A stretch of DNA of 64,000 nt. Source: Phycisphaeraceae bacterium (GTDB taxonomy: Bacteria; Planctomycetota; Phycisphaerae; Phycisphaerales; UBA1924). The notes beneath the pieces were generated by a model, which did no database searches, was not told where the DNA came from, and was given only the letters and a program-made list of their open reading frames with translations. Location of the stretch: assembly GCA_020639135.1 (NCBI GenBank), contig JACKHE010000002.1:372001-436000 (forward strand). The letters are read 5' to 3'. Position 1 is the first letter of the stretch, and each line of letters begins with the position of its first letter. This document shows positions 27,646 to 35,829 of the stretch, piece by piece. A program made the translations under genes and the position numbers.

Positions 27646-29817
27646 TCAGTCGAACAGCATCTCACGATAGCTCGGCAGCGGCCAGTAGTCCGACGACGTC
27701 ATCACCTCCAGCGCATCGCCCAGCTCCCGCAGCGCCGTCATCGCCGGAAGCACCGTATCCCGGACCCGCACGGCCTTGGCGTCCGCCTCCGCGTCGCCCG
27801 GGACCGCCTCGACGGCGGAATCCAGTTCATCCGCGGCGCCGCGGAACCGGTCCGCCAGGCCGGCATACTGCTCCAGCCGCGTCCGCAGGGCGTCGGCGCT
27901 GACGCCGGCGTTGACCGTCGCCACGACGGCCTCGGCGATCTCCGCCTGCTGCCGGATCGTGCATGGCGTGATTTGCCGGTGCGCGATCGAGGTCATCGAC
28001 TTGGCCTCGATCAGCGCCTGCGTCGCGTACTGCTCGAGGTAGATCGCCTCCCGCGCTTGCAGCTCCTGCGGCGTCAGCACGCGGAACCGGGAGAACACGT
28101 CGATCGTCCGCGGATCGTGCAGCTGGCGCAGCGCATCGACGGAGTTCGTCAGGTTCAGCAGCCCCCGGCTCTTCGCCTCGTCCCGCCACGCCTGGGAATA
28201 GCCGTCGCCGTCGAAGAGCACCCGCTTGTGCTTCTTGATCACGCGCTGGAGCAGGTCGCGGACCGCGCTCTCGAGCTCGCTCTCGGTCGGGCTCTTGCCG
28301 ACGGCCTTCTCAAGCTCGTCGGCCATGAACTCCAGCGAGTCGGCGACGATGGTGTTGAGCACGCAGTTGGGCCAGGCGATGTTCGCCGACGAGCCCACCG
28401 CGCGGAACTCGAACTTCATCCCGGTGTAGGCGAACGGCGACGTCCTGTTCCGGTCGCCGGTGTGCTTGGGGATCTGCGGCAGCGTCCTGGCGCCCAGGTG
28501 CAGCTCGCCGCCCTGCATAGTGGACTTCGCGTCGCCACACTCGAGCTGCTCGATGATGTCCTGGAGCATCTCGCCGAGGTAGATCGAGATGATCGCCGGC
28601 GGCGCCTCGTGCCCGCCGAGACGGTTGTCGTTGGCCAGCGACGCGACGCACGCCCGGAGCAGCCCCGCGTGCAGGTCCACCGCGCGGATCACCGCGCAGA
28701 GGAACACCAGGAACTGCATGTTCGTGTGCGCCTCGTCCTGCGGGTTGAGCAGGTTGACGCCCGTGTCCGTCGCCAGCGACCAGTTGTCGTGCTTGCCCGA
28801 GCCGTTCATCCCCGCAAACGGCTTCTCATGTAGCAGCGCCTTGAGCCCGAACTTGGGCGCCGTCCGGGTCAGCATCTCCATCACCAGCATCTGCTGGTCC
28901 GAGGCGACGTTGGCCGTCTGGTACGTCGCCGCGAGCTCGAACTGCCCCGGCGCCACCTCGTTGTGCCGCGTCTTGACCGGCACGCCCTGCCGGTACAGCG
29001 CCAGATCCACGGCGTTCATGAACGCCAGCACCCGCTCGGGGATCGATCCCCAGTAGTGGTCGGAGAGCTCCTGGTCCTTCGGGGGCTTGGCGCCGAAGAG
29101 CGTTCTGCGCGCGACCTGCAGATCAGGACGCTCGCGGAAGTAGCCCTCGTCGATCAGGAAGTACTCCTGCTCAGCGCCGACGGTCGCGTTCACCCGCGAC
29201 ACGCCCTTGTGCGAGCCGAAGAGCGTCAGGATCCGCAGCGCCTGCGTGGACACGGCGTCCATCGAGCGCAGCAGGGGGGTCTTCTTGTCGAGCGCCTCGC
29301 CGGTGTAGGAGACGAACGCCGTCGGGATGCACAGGATGACGCACGTCTCGTCGCGGTGCAGGAAGACCGGGCTCGTCGCGTCCCACGCGGTGTAGCCCCG
29401 CGCCTCGAACGTCGCGCGCAGGCCCCCCGAGGGAAAGCTCGACGCGTCCGGCTCGCCGCTGATGAGCTGCTCACCAGAGAACTCGAGCAGCGCCCGCCCG
29501 GATCCCTCCGGAGCAACGAACGAGTCGTGCTTCTCCGCAGTCCCGCCGGTCAGCGGGTGGAACCAGTGCGTGTAGTGCGTCGCGCCGTGCTCGATCGCCC
29601 AGTCCTTCATCGCCATCGCGACGGCGTCGGCGATCGTCGGGTCCAGCGGCGCCCCCTCGTTGATCGTCTTGAGGACCTTGCCGAAGACGTCCTTGGGAAG
29701 ACGCTCCTGCATGACGTGCGCCGAGAACACGTCCGCCCCGAAGAGCGCCTGCAGGTGATCGCTGTGCGTGCCCTCGGTCCACGTGTCGAGCGAATCCATC
29801 AGCGGTGTATCCTTCAT
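27646..29817 (-). CDS. glnN: Glutamine synthetase, type III
   Basis: GSIII makes glutamine from glutamate, ammonia and ATP as a large hexamer or dodecamer. The 723 residues match the usual length of about 700-730, far above type I or II. The N-terminal signature HWFHPLTGGTAEKHDSF, the ATP and glutamate site segment NATVGAEQEYFLID, the loop KTRHNEVAPGQFELA, and LLHEKPFAGMNGSGKHDNWS are all present. GGAGG nine bases upstream supports the start. It is transcribed leftward, 116 bases after trpA, and could be in the same transcript. No adenylylation site of the type I kind is expected. Confidence 0.97.
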   Translation of the reverse strand: MKDTPLMDSLDTWTEGTHSDHLQALFGADVFSAHVMQERLPKDVFGKVLKTINEGAPLDPTIADAVAMAMKDWAIEHGATHYTHWFHPLTGGTAEKHDSFVAPEGSGRALLEFSGEQLISGEPDASSFPSGGLRATFEARGYTAWDATSPVFLHRDETCVILCIPTAFVSYTGEALDKKTPLLRSMDAVSTQALRILTLFGSHKGVSRVNATVGAEQEYFLIDEGYFRERPDLQVARRTLFGAKPPKDQELSDHYWGSIPERVLAFMNAVDLALYRQGVPVKTRHNEVAPGQFELAATYQTANVASDQQMLVMEMLTRTAPKFGLKALLHEKPFAGMNGSGKHDNWSLATDTGVNLLNPQDEAHTNMQFLVFLCAVIRAVDLHAGLLRACVASLANDNRLGGHEAPPAIISIYLGEMLQDIIEQLECGDAKSTMQGGELHLGARTLPQIPKHTGDRNRTSPFAYTGMKFEFRAVGSSANIAWPNCVLNTIVADSLEFMADELEKAVGKSPTESELESAVRDLLQRVIKKHKRVLFDGDGYSQAWRDEAKSRGLLNLTNSVDALRQLHDPRTIDVFSRFRVLTPQELQAREAIYLEQYATQALIEAKSMTSIAHRQITPCTIRQQAEIAEAVVATVNAGVSADALRTRLEQYAGLADRFRGAADELDSAVEAVPGDAEADAKAVRVRDTVLPAMTALRELGDALEVMTSSDYWPLPSYREMLFD

Positions 29818-29933
29818 CCTCGGGGTCCTCCGGGGCGATGCGCGACGACCAGCCCCAGCTGGTTTCTACTTCGGCTCATTGTGGCCGGTTCGCCACCGCA
29901 GGCAACCGCGGCTGGATTCATCCACAGCCCCCG

Positions 29934-30737
29934 TCAGCGGGCGCCGGCGAGCCCCTGCGCCAGCTCGGCCGTGAACTGCCCCGCGGCCTCGACCGCGTCT
30001 GTCCCCGCGTCCGTCGCCTCCTCCATCCGCCGGACCAGCGCCGAGCCCACGATCGCCGCGTCGGCGTCCCCGGTCACCGCGGCGACATGCGCCGCCGACG
30101 AGATGCCGAACCCGCAGGCGATGGGCAGCGGCGACATCCCCCGGATCTGCTCGACCCGCCCCCGGACTTCCGCCGGGCCCGAGGACTCCCCAGTGATCCC
30201 CAGCCGCGCCATGAGGTACACGAACCCGCTGCAGGCCGCCACGATCCGCTCCAGCCGCTCACCGGTGGTCGTCGGCGCCACCAGCAGCGTCAGCGTCAGC
30301 CCCGCGTCCCGGGCCGCCTCGGCAAGCGCTCCGGATTCCTCCACGGGGCAGTCGGGTACGATCAGCCCGTCCAGGCCGCAGGCGGCCGCCTCCGTCGTGA
30401 ACCGGGCCAGCCCCATCCGCGCGACGATCGACATGCTGACCATGCCCACCAGTCCCAGCGACACACGCTCCCGCGCCGTCCGGATCGAACCGAACAGCCC
30501 GGCGGGGGTCACGCCCTCGAGCAGCGCCCGGTGCATCGCCGCCGCGATCACCGGCCCGTCGGCGATCGGATCGCTGAACGGGAAGCCGATTTCCACAATC
30601 GAGGCGCCGCTGCGTTCCAGCGTCCCGAGCAGGCCCGGGAGCGATTCCAGCGTGGGCCGCCCGCCGCAGACAAAGGGCATCAGCAGCTTCCGGTGTTGCG
30701 ATCGCGCCTCGGAAAAGATGGATTCAATCCGGTTCAT
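29934..30737 (-). CDS. trpA: Tryptophan synthase alpha chain
   Basis: TrpA cleaves indole-3-glycerol phosphate and passes indole to TrpB. The 267-residue barrel starts MNRIESIFSEAR. The catalytic Glu lies in SIVEIGFPFSDPIADGP, which also holds the conserved Asp of the 'DPxADGP' loop. CGLDGLIVPDCPVEE and the phosphate-binding ACGFGISSA follow. The usual opening motif 'YLTAGDP' is FVCGGRP here. trpB is not adjacent; a MazG gene lies just upstream. Members of the trp pathway are probably scattered in this genome. Confidence 0.96.
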   Translation of the reverse strand: MNRIESIFSEARSQHRKLLMPFVCGGRPTLESLPGLLGTLERSGASIVEIGFPFSDPIADGPVIAAAMHRALLEGVTPAGLFGSIRTARERVSLGLVGMVSMSIVARMGLARFTTEAAACGLDGLIVPDCPVEESGALAEAARDAGLTLTLLVAPTTTGERLERIVAACSGFVYLMARLGITGESSGPAEVRGRVEQIRGMSPLPIACGFGISSAAHVAAVTGDADAAIVGSALVRRMEEATDAGTDAVEAAGQFTAELAQGLAGAR

Positions 30738-30741
30738 CCCG

Positions 30742-31086
30742 TCACGCGCCCTTGAACCCGGTGACACGCCCCGGCTCGGTGTACTTCGACAGCGCCCGTG
30801 TCAAGTCCACCCCGGTGATGTTCGCGATCGTCGTCAGCCACGCGATCACGTCGGCGAACTCTTCCTCGAGGTTGTCCCGCTGCGCCGGTGTCGGCGTCGC
30901 GCCGGGGCGGTTGTCGTGCAACGCCGTCGCCAGCTCGCCGACCTCCTCCATCAGCAGGAGGAACGTCCCGGCGGGGCCCCGAGCGTTGTCCGTGGCGAAA
31001 TACCGCTCCCGGATCAGCGCCTGGAAATCGGCGAAACTGAGGTCGGGTCCAGATCCTGGTTTGGCGGAGGATGTCGGTTCGCTCAT
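30742..31086 (-). CDS. MazG-family nucleotide pyrophosphohydrolase
   Basis: A 114-residue single-domain MazG-like protein. It shows the metal-binding EEVGELATAL (E-x2-E) and EEEFADVIAWL (E-x2-D) helices of the all-alpha NTP pyrophosphatase fold, which removes pyrophosphate from nucleoside triphosphates, often non-canonical ones. The C-terminal end KYTEPGRVTGFKGA is shorter than in full MazG. The ATG is preceded by an in-frame GTG that could also serve as start. It is 4 bases upstream of trpA, so the two are co-transcribed; the pairing is likely incidental. Confidence 0.9.
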   Translation of the reverse strand: MSEPTSSAKPGSGPDLSFADFQALIRERYFATDNARGPAGTFLLLMEEVGELATALHDNRPGATPTPAQRDNLEEEFADVIAWLTTIANITGVDLTRALSKYTEPGRVTGFKGA

Positions 31087-31131
31087 CACGAGCGAGGATA
31101 GCAGGACGGGCGCCGTCAGGACGCCGAGGCC

Positions 31132-31794
31132 TCAGCCCTTGCCGCGGATTTCGCGATCGGTCATCGGGCCCACGGCGCCGCCACGCAGACGCTCCTCGCG
31201 CAGCTCCCTGGCCCGGCGCTCCAGTTCCTCCCACGTCTCGCTCGATCGCAGCCTCGTCTCGAGCGCCTCGACCGCCTTGGCGGCGTCGAGCACGCTCGCG
31301 TCGATCTCCCGGGGATCAAGCTGCATCATCACGAAGGTGCGGAAGCGCCCGCCGTCCTCGACGTACGTCTCCTTGCGGACCACGTGGGAACCCCGGAGCG
31401 CTGTCGAGGTGACGATGTTGTTCGCGTCCTGGAATCGCTGGATCAGGTCGAGCTCGTCGCCCGCCTCCAGCTGCTCCTGGAAGTTCCGCTGGAGCGAATC
31501 GACCCGTGCGTCCACCGCCATCGCCATCGCCTGCCGGGCGATGTTGATCGCCAGGCTCTCCGAGATCGTCGGGTTCGCACCGACGGCCTGCGCCGTCTTG
31601 AGGATCCGCCCCTCGGCGTCCCGGAGCGTCGTCCCGTACCATTCCGGGGAGAACGCACGGATCACCTCGTCGTGCTGCGCGACCTGCCGGGGCTGCCTCG
31701 GCTTGTTGGAAGCGCAGCCGGAGAACGCCACGACAGCCAGGCCGACAAGGATGAAACCGGTGATGACTCTGCCAGTCGAATATGCCGTGCGCAT
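31132..31794 (-). CDS. Lipoprotein of unknown function, LPP20-like cluster
   Basis: The start chosen has AGGGAG just upstream, giving 220 residues; an ATG five codons earlier is less well placed. A lipoprotein signal ends FSGC, with the lipidated cysteine at residue 27. The mature part has LAINIARQAMAMAVDARVDSLQ, an amphipathic pattern like the alpha segment of LPP20/FlgO-type lipoproteins, and a coiled-coil-like C-terminus (ETWEELERRARELREERL). It is divergent from the COG3014-LPP20-LpoB genes at 31887-34986, and its first strand resembles that group, so a common envelope role is likely but unproven. Confidence 0.75.
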   Translation of the reverse strand: MRTAYSTGRVITGFILVGLAVVAFSGCASNKPRQPRQVAQHDEVIRAFSPEWYGTTLRDAEGRILKTAQAVGANPTISESLAINIARQAMAMAVDARVDSLQRNFQEQLEAGDELDLIQRFQDANNIVTSTALRGSHVVRKETYVEDGGRFRTFVMMQLDPREIDASVLDAAKAVEALETRLRSSETWEELERRARELREERLRGGAVGPMTDREIRGKG

Positions 31795-31886
31795 CGCTCC
31801 CTTTCCCATTGAGGATCGCTCCCCCCGGCCCGGTTTCCGAGCCGGTAACTCAATATAATTTCAAGAGTTATACTATCGAAGACCAC

Positions 31887-33281
31887 ATGAGCCCCGGAAC
31901 GAAAATCCCGATATTGCGACGGTTTTTCGTCCCCCGGTGGGGTCTCGGAGCCGTTATCGGATTCACTCTGATCGCCCCCGGCTGCGCGACACCATTCCAG
32001 GAGCACCGGGACCACATCGACGACCTCGCCGATCAGGGGCGCTACGGGCAGATCGTCCAGGAGCTCGAAAGCGATCAGGCCCGGAGGCTCTACGCCGACC
32101 GGGACCGCCTGCTCTACTACCTCGACCTGGGCCTGGCGCGGTTCGCCGACGGCGACGACGAGGGCGCCATCGGCGCGCTGACGACCGCCGAAGCGATCAT
32201 GGACTCCCGGTTTGAAGAGAACGCAGGCGACGTCTTCGCCAAGCTCGTCCTCAACGACACACTCTCGGCTTACCTGGGTCAGCCCTACGAGGACATCGAT
32301 TGCAACGTCTTCAAGATGCTCGCGCAGCTCGAGCAGGGGGTGATCCAGGGCGGCGCCACCGTCGAGGCCCGGCGCCTCGCCAACAAGGTGGACCTGCTCC
32401 GGGAGCAGTATCTGACGCTGACCAATAGGATCTCGGGCGATGACCGCGCCGGCGGCGTCAGCCTGACCGGGGCCCCGAGCGTCGTCGCCACCGCCGAGGC
32501 CGGGCAGTTCATCGCCTCCCCGCTGGGCGAGTTCCTGACCGCTATCACGAACATGTGCGTCGGCGACTACCCCAATCAGGCCGTTGCCGCGCGTCGGCTC
32601 CGGCAGGCGATCGACGCGCAGGGCGACCTGATCGGCGCTGTTAATCCCGAGCCCTTCGCCGCGATCGAGACCCTCCGCCCCGAGGACGCCAACGCCCTGG
32701 CGGTCGCCTTCGCCGGGCCAGGCCCACGGATGCGGGCGCTCCGCGTGGGACCGATCCCGATCCACGACACGCCGATCTACTTCGAGCTCCCCGTCCTGGA
32801 GAAGCCCGACAGCGAAACCGCGCAGGTGGTGCTTGTCGTCGAGAGTGAGGACGGGACGGTGTCGGAGTCCCCGCTGCACCTCATCGAAGACATGGCCCGC
32901 GTCGCCCAGGTCAACCACGAGCGGCAGCTCCCGCAGATCTACCTCCGCACGCTGCTCCGGGCCGCCGGAAAGTCCGTCGCGCTCACCCTCGCGACGCAAT
33001 CCGCCAACCGCTCGGGCAAGCATGACGGCGCCGAGATCGCCGTGCTCCTGGGCGGCCTCGCCCTGCTGGCGGTCACGGAGAAGGCGGACCTCCGCTGCTC
33101 CCGCCTGCTCCCGGGGCAGGCGTACGTGGGTCTGCTCGACCTCAGGCCCGGCGCCTACCGATTCTCCTACCGATTCCTCGACCACCGGGGCGGCCTGCTC
33201 ACCGAGACCGCGCCGGTGGACATCGAGATCAGCGACCGGCCGGACGGGTTCCAGACCGTGATTGAGTGGTACTGGCGATGA
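31887..33281 (+). CDS. COG3014 family lipoprotein
   Basis: The 464-residue protein begins with a signal peptide ending APGC (Cys 33). Its early region has short helical repeats with DRLLYYLDLGLARFADGDDEGAIGAL, a tetratricopeptide-like pattern. The later part is beta-rich, with LVVESEDGTVSESPLHL and an alanine-leucine helix IAVLLGGLALLAVTEKADLR at about 390-410. In gammaproteobacteria this family is encoded next to LPP20-type lipoproteins and LpoB, and here the next two genes are exactly those. The 4-base overlap with the following gene suggests coupled translation. Its molecular role is not known. Confidence 0.8.
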   Translation: MSPGTKIPILRRFFVPRWGLGAVIGFTLIAPGCATPFQEHRDHIDDLADQGRYGQIVQELESDQARRLYADRDRLLYYLDLGLARFADGDDEGAIGALTTAEAIMDSRFEENAGDVFAKLVLNDTLSAYLGQPYEDIDCNVFKMLAQLEQGVIQGGATVEARRLANKVDLLREQYLTLTNRISGDDRAGGVSLTGAPSVVATAEAGQFIASPLGEFLTAITNMCVGDYPNQAVAARRLRQAIDAQGDLIGAVNPEPFAAIETLRPEDANALAVAFAGPGPRMRALRVGPIPIHDTPIYFELPVLEKPDSETAQVVLVVESEDGTVSESPLHLIEDMARVAQVNHERQLPQIYLRTLLRAAGKSVALTLATQSANRSGKHDGAEIAVLLGGLALLAVTEKADLRCSRLLPGQAYVGLLDLRPGAYRFSYRFLDHRGGLLTETAPVDIEISDRPDGFQTVIEWYWR

Positions 33282-34324
33282 ATCGGCGCTCAACGATCAT
33301 CGCATGCGCACTGGCGGTGTCGGCCCAAATCGGGTGCGCCCGCCAAACCGGGATCTCGTCCGGCAGGAACGCGGATCCCTACCGGGAGTTCCCCGCCGAC
33401 CGGTTTCTCGTCGGCGCCGCCACCGGCGCAACCCGCGACGCGGCCATTGATCAGGCGATCGCCCGAATCGCCCAGCAGATCGAGGTCCGCGTCGTCGCCA
33501 CCGAGCAGCGGCGCAGCCTGTACGACGCGGCCAGCGCGCTGGCGGCCACCGACTCCACATCCCTCGAATCCAGTGTCCACCTCGTCACCAGCGCCACCCT
33601 CCTCGGCGTCGAGATCATCGAGACCCGGCCGCTCGACTCCGGCGCCAGCTCGGCCCTGGCGGCGCTCGACATCAACCGCTCGCTCGCGCTCTACGACACC
33701 GCCATCCACCGGCACGATGAATCCATCCGAACGCTCGTGCAGCGCGCCGATGACGCGACGTCGGACTGGCGCCGGTACATCGACACCGCCCGGGCGCTGC
33801 GCCTGGCGGTCGAGCGTGACACGTTCGCCGTCACCCGAGGCGTCCTCGAATCCCGCGCCGGACGAACCGCGCAGGCCATCACCCTCACGGCGCCGGGCCT
33901 GGTCGATCGGTTCGAGACTCTGCGTGATTCGATCTCCCTCAGCGTCGTCCCCAACGGCGACTGCCCCGAGGCGCTCGCCACCCGCGCCGGCGCGGCGCTG
34001 TCGGGCCTGGGGCTCCCGCTCGAGCACGACGTCCCGGGTGTGATCCAGCTGCGCGTCGGGTGGCGCCCGGACGCCGCCCGGACCTACGACCCTCGGAGGT
34101 GGTCGTGCCGCTGGCGACTGAGCGTCTCGCTCTACGACACGCAGCGGGGCGCGACCATCGCCAGGAGCGACGCCCCGAGCGGCTCCGCCTACGGGCCGAG
34201 CCGAGAGGCCGCGATTGAAGAAGCGCTCGCGCAGGCGGTCGTCGCCATCGATGACGCCGTGGAATCGGTCATCCTCGATTCCGGTACAACCACCGCGACT
34301 GAACCGGCGCCGTCCCGGCCCTGA
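33278..34324 (+). CDS. LPP20 family lipoprotein
   Basis: A 348-residue lipoprotein with IGC as the lipobox end (Cys 20). After it comes YREFPADRFLVGAATGATRDAAIDQAIARIAQQIEV (residues about 33-68, quoted only in part as family signature FLVGAATG and AIARIAQQIEV), the LPP20 fold: a strand, a turn with G-x-G or G-A, then a helix that begins with conserved A-x2-A-x4-I. A second, LpoB-like strand pattern is in the C-terminal half (SLYDTQRGATIARSDAP). The gene overlaps the COG3014 gene by 4 bases and is followed 47 bases later by lpoB, so all three are one operon. Confidence 0.82.
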   Translation: MNRRSTIIACALAVSAQIGCARQTGISSGRNADPYREFPADRFLVGAATGATRDAAIDQAIARIAQQIEVRVVATEQRRSLYDAASALAATDSTSLESSVHLVTSATLLGVEIIETRPLDSGASSALAALDINRSLALYDTAIHRHDESIRTLVQRADDATSDWRRYIDTARALRLAVERDTFAVTRGVLESRAGRTAQAITLTAPGLVDRFETLRDSISLSVVPNGDCPEALATRAGAALSGLGLPLEHDVPGVIQLRVGWRPDAARTYDPRRWSCRWRLSVSLYDTQRGATIARSDAPSGSAYGPSREAAIEEALAQAVVAIDDAVESVILDSGTTTATEPAPSRP

Positions 34325-34371
34325 TACGATCCACCCCCGAAACCACGCGTCAGACCACAGGAACCAACCCC

Positions 34372-34986
34372 ATGATCAAGCGAACCATCGGCAAGACCCT
34401 CTGCACCGCCGCCCTGCTGGGCGCGACCCTGACCGGCTGCGAGAAGTCCCAGCGCATCGAGCGCGTGGACCCCGGCCAGGTCCTCGACTACCAGGTCAAG
34501 TTCGACGAGGACGACGCCCGCGAAGTCGCGCACGCGATGATCGACGACGCCCTCTCCAGGCCCTGGATCGACAACTGGCTCTCCGAGCACGCCGGGAAAC
34601 GCCCGGTCATCATCGTCGGCGACATCCTCAACAACACGAGCGATTACATCGACTCCTCGCTCTTCACCGTCGCCTTCGAGCGCGACCTGCTCAACTCCGG
34701 CAGGGTCTCGATCGTCGCATCGTCCAGTGAACGCACCCAGCTCCGCGACGAACGCGCCCAGGGCCAGGACTGGTCACGCCCCGACACCGTCAAGCGCATG
34801 GCCTACGAGCTCGGGGCCGATCTCATGCTCATCGGACGGATCGCCGAGAACCGCGAGGTCCACCGCAACAAGAAGAAGAACATCCGCTACTACCAGGTCT
34901 CGCTCGACCTCATCGACGTCGAGAGCAACCAGAAGGTCTGGATCGGGCTCCACGAGATCGAGAAGCGCGGGACGAACATCAACTGA
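34372..34986 (+). CDS. lpoB: Penicillin-binding protein activator LpoB
   Basis: The 204-residue lipoprotein has LTGC at residues 20-23. Its mature domain contains RPVIIVGDILNNTSDYID, SLFTVAFERDLLNSGRVSIVAS, ELGADLMLIGRIAENRE and NQKVWIGLHEIEKRG, the full series of LpoB family blocks. In E. coli, LpoB is an outer-membrane lipoprotein that reaches through the peptidoglycan and activates PBP1b. Planctomycetes do make peptidoglycan, but their division machinery is unusual, so the partner here is not certain. The long proline-rich linker of E. coli LpoB is absent, as in many short homologues. Confidence 0.88.
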   Translation: MIKRTIGKTLCTAALLGATLTGCEKSQRIERVDPGQVLDYQVKFDEDDAREVAHAMIDDALSRPWIDNWLSEHAGKRPVIIVGDILNNTSDYIDSSLFTVAFERDLLNSGRVSIVASSSERTQLRDERAQGQDWSRPDTVKRMAYELGADLMLIGRIAENREVHRNKKKNIRYYQVSLDLIDVESNQKVWIGLHEIEKRGTNIN

Positions 34987-35007
34987 CCGCGTCACGGCCA
35001 GGGGCCC

Positions 35008-35829
35008 TCACTCGTAGTCGTACAGGCGGTTGTCGTCGTCCTCGCCGAACCAGCCGATATCGAACGAGGCCGGGTCTCCCGAGTAGATCCCGCTCTTGCT
35101 CGTGAAGGTGCGTGATTCCGGCGTGACGTGCCCGTCGAGCCACGCCACGTTCGCCCGCCCCTCGTGCCGGAAGTGCGTTGAGGGATCGGGCCGGTTGCGC
35201 GGCCGGTGCGGCCACTTCCGCGGTTCGACGAAGCTGTACTCGATCAGCTCGTCCGTGACGAACGCCGCATCGGCGAACGCGATCGTCGAGGCGGGCAGTG
35301 CGAAGAACGACGTGGCCGCCCCGCGGGTGTCATCGACGATCACCCAGTTCCCGGAGCGGTTGAGCTCCCGCTCGGTCCCGACGAAGGCGTTGTTGTACCC
35401 GTACCCCCCGCAGCCCCGCTCGAAGCCCTTGCCCCTCGACTGCAGGTCCTCGATCGCGTGCTCGAACGAGGGGCAGGCCCGGACCTGCCGGCTCGTACCC
35501 TCGCCGTCCAGGTACGGGGTGAGATCGCCTTCCTCGGGCGAGAACGGCACGCCGGCGCTGGCCCGCGTCCCGTGCCACCGGTGCAGGTTGGACACCACAA
35601 TGTCTGCCGCCCCGGGGACGAACCGGTCCGCCGAATCCCCGGCGTACACCATGTTCGCGATCTGCACCTGGCGGATGTTGGAGGCGCACACGACCCGGCG
35701 CCCGGTGGCTCTCGCGCTCCCGAGCGTCGGGATCATGATGCCGATGAGCAGCGCCAGGACCGCGATGCTGACAAGCAGCTCCACAAGTGTGAAACCGCGC
35801 GGGGCCTGGATTCGGTCAGGGATCGCCAT
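35008..35829 (-). CDS. Type II secretion/pilin-like pseudopilin
   Basis: The 273 residues begin with a class III signal: RGFTLVELLVSIAVLALLIG, cleaved after Gly by prepilin peptidase and methylated at Phe, followed by the helix MIPTLGSARATGRRVVCASNIRQ. The globular part includes GGYGYNNAF and a late NVAWLDGHVTPESR, the 'DGH' element common in planctomycete pseudopilins. The gene overlaps the upstream surface-protein gene by 14 bases, so both are translated from the cobalamin-riboswitch transcript. It may take part in assembly or display of that protein; this is inference from position. It converges on lpoB with 21 bases between stops. Confidence 0.88.
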   Translation of the reverse strand: MAIPDRIQAPRGFTLVELLVSIAVLALLIGIMIPTLGSARATGRRVVCASNIRQVQIANMVYAGDSADRFVPGAADIVVSNLHRWHGTRASAGVPFSPEEGDLTPYLDGEGTSRQVRACPSFEHAIEDLQSRGKGFERGCGGYGYNNAFVGTERELNRSGNWVIVDDTRGAATSFFALPASTIAFADAAFVTDELIEYSFVEPRKWPHRPRNRPDPSTHFRHEGRANVAWLDGHVTPESRTFTSKSGIYSGDPASFDIGWFGEDDDNRLYDYE

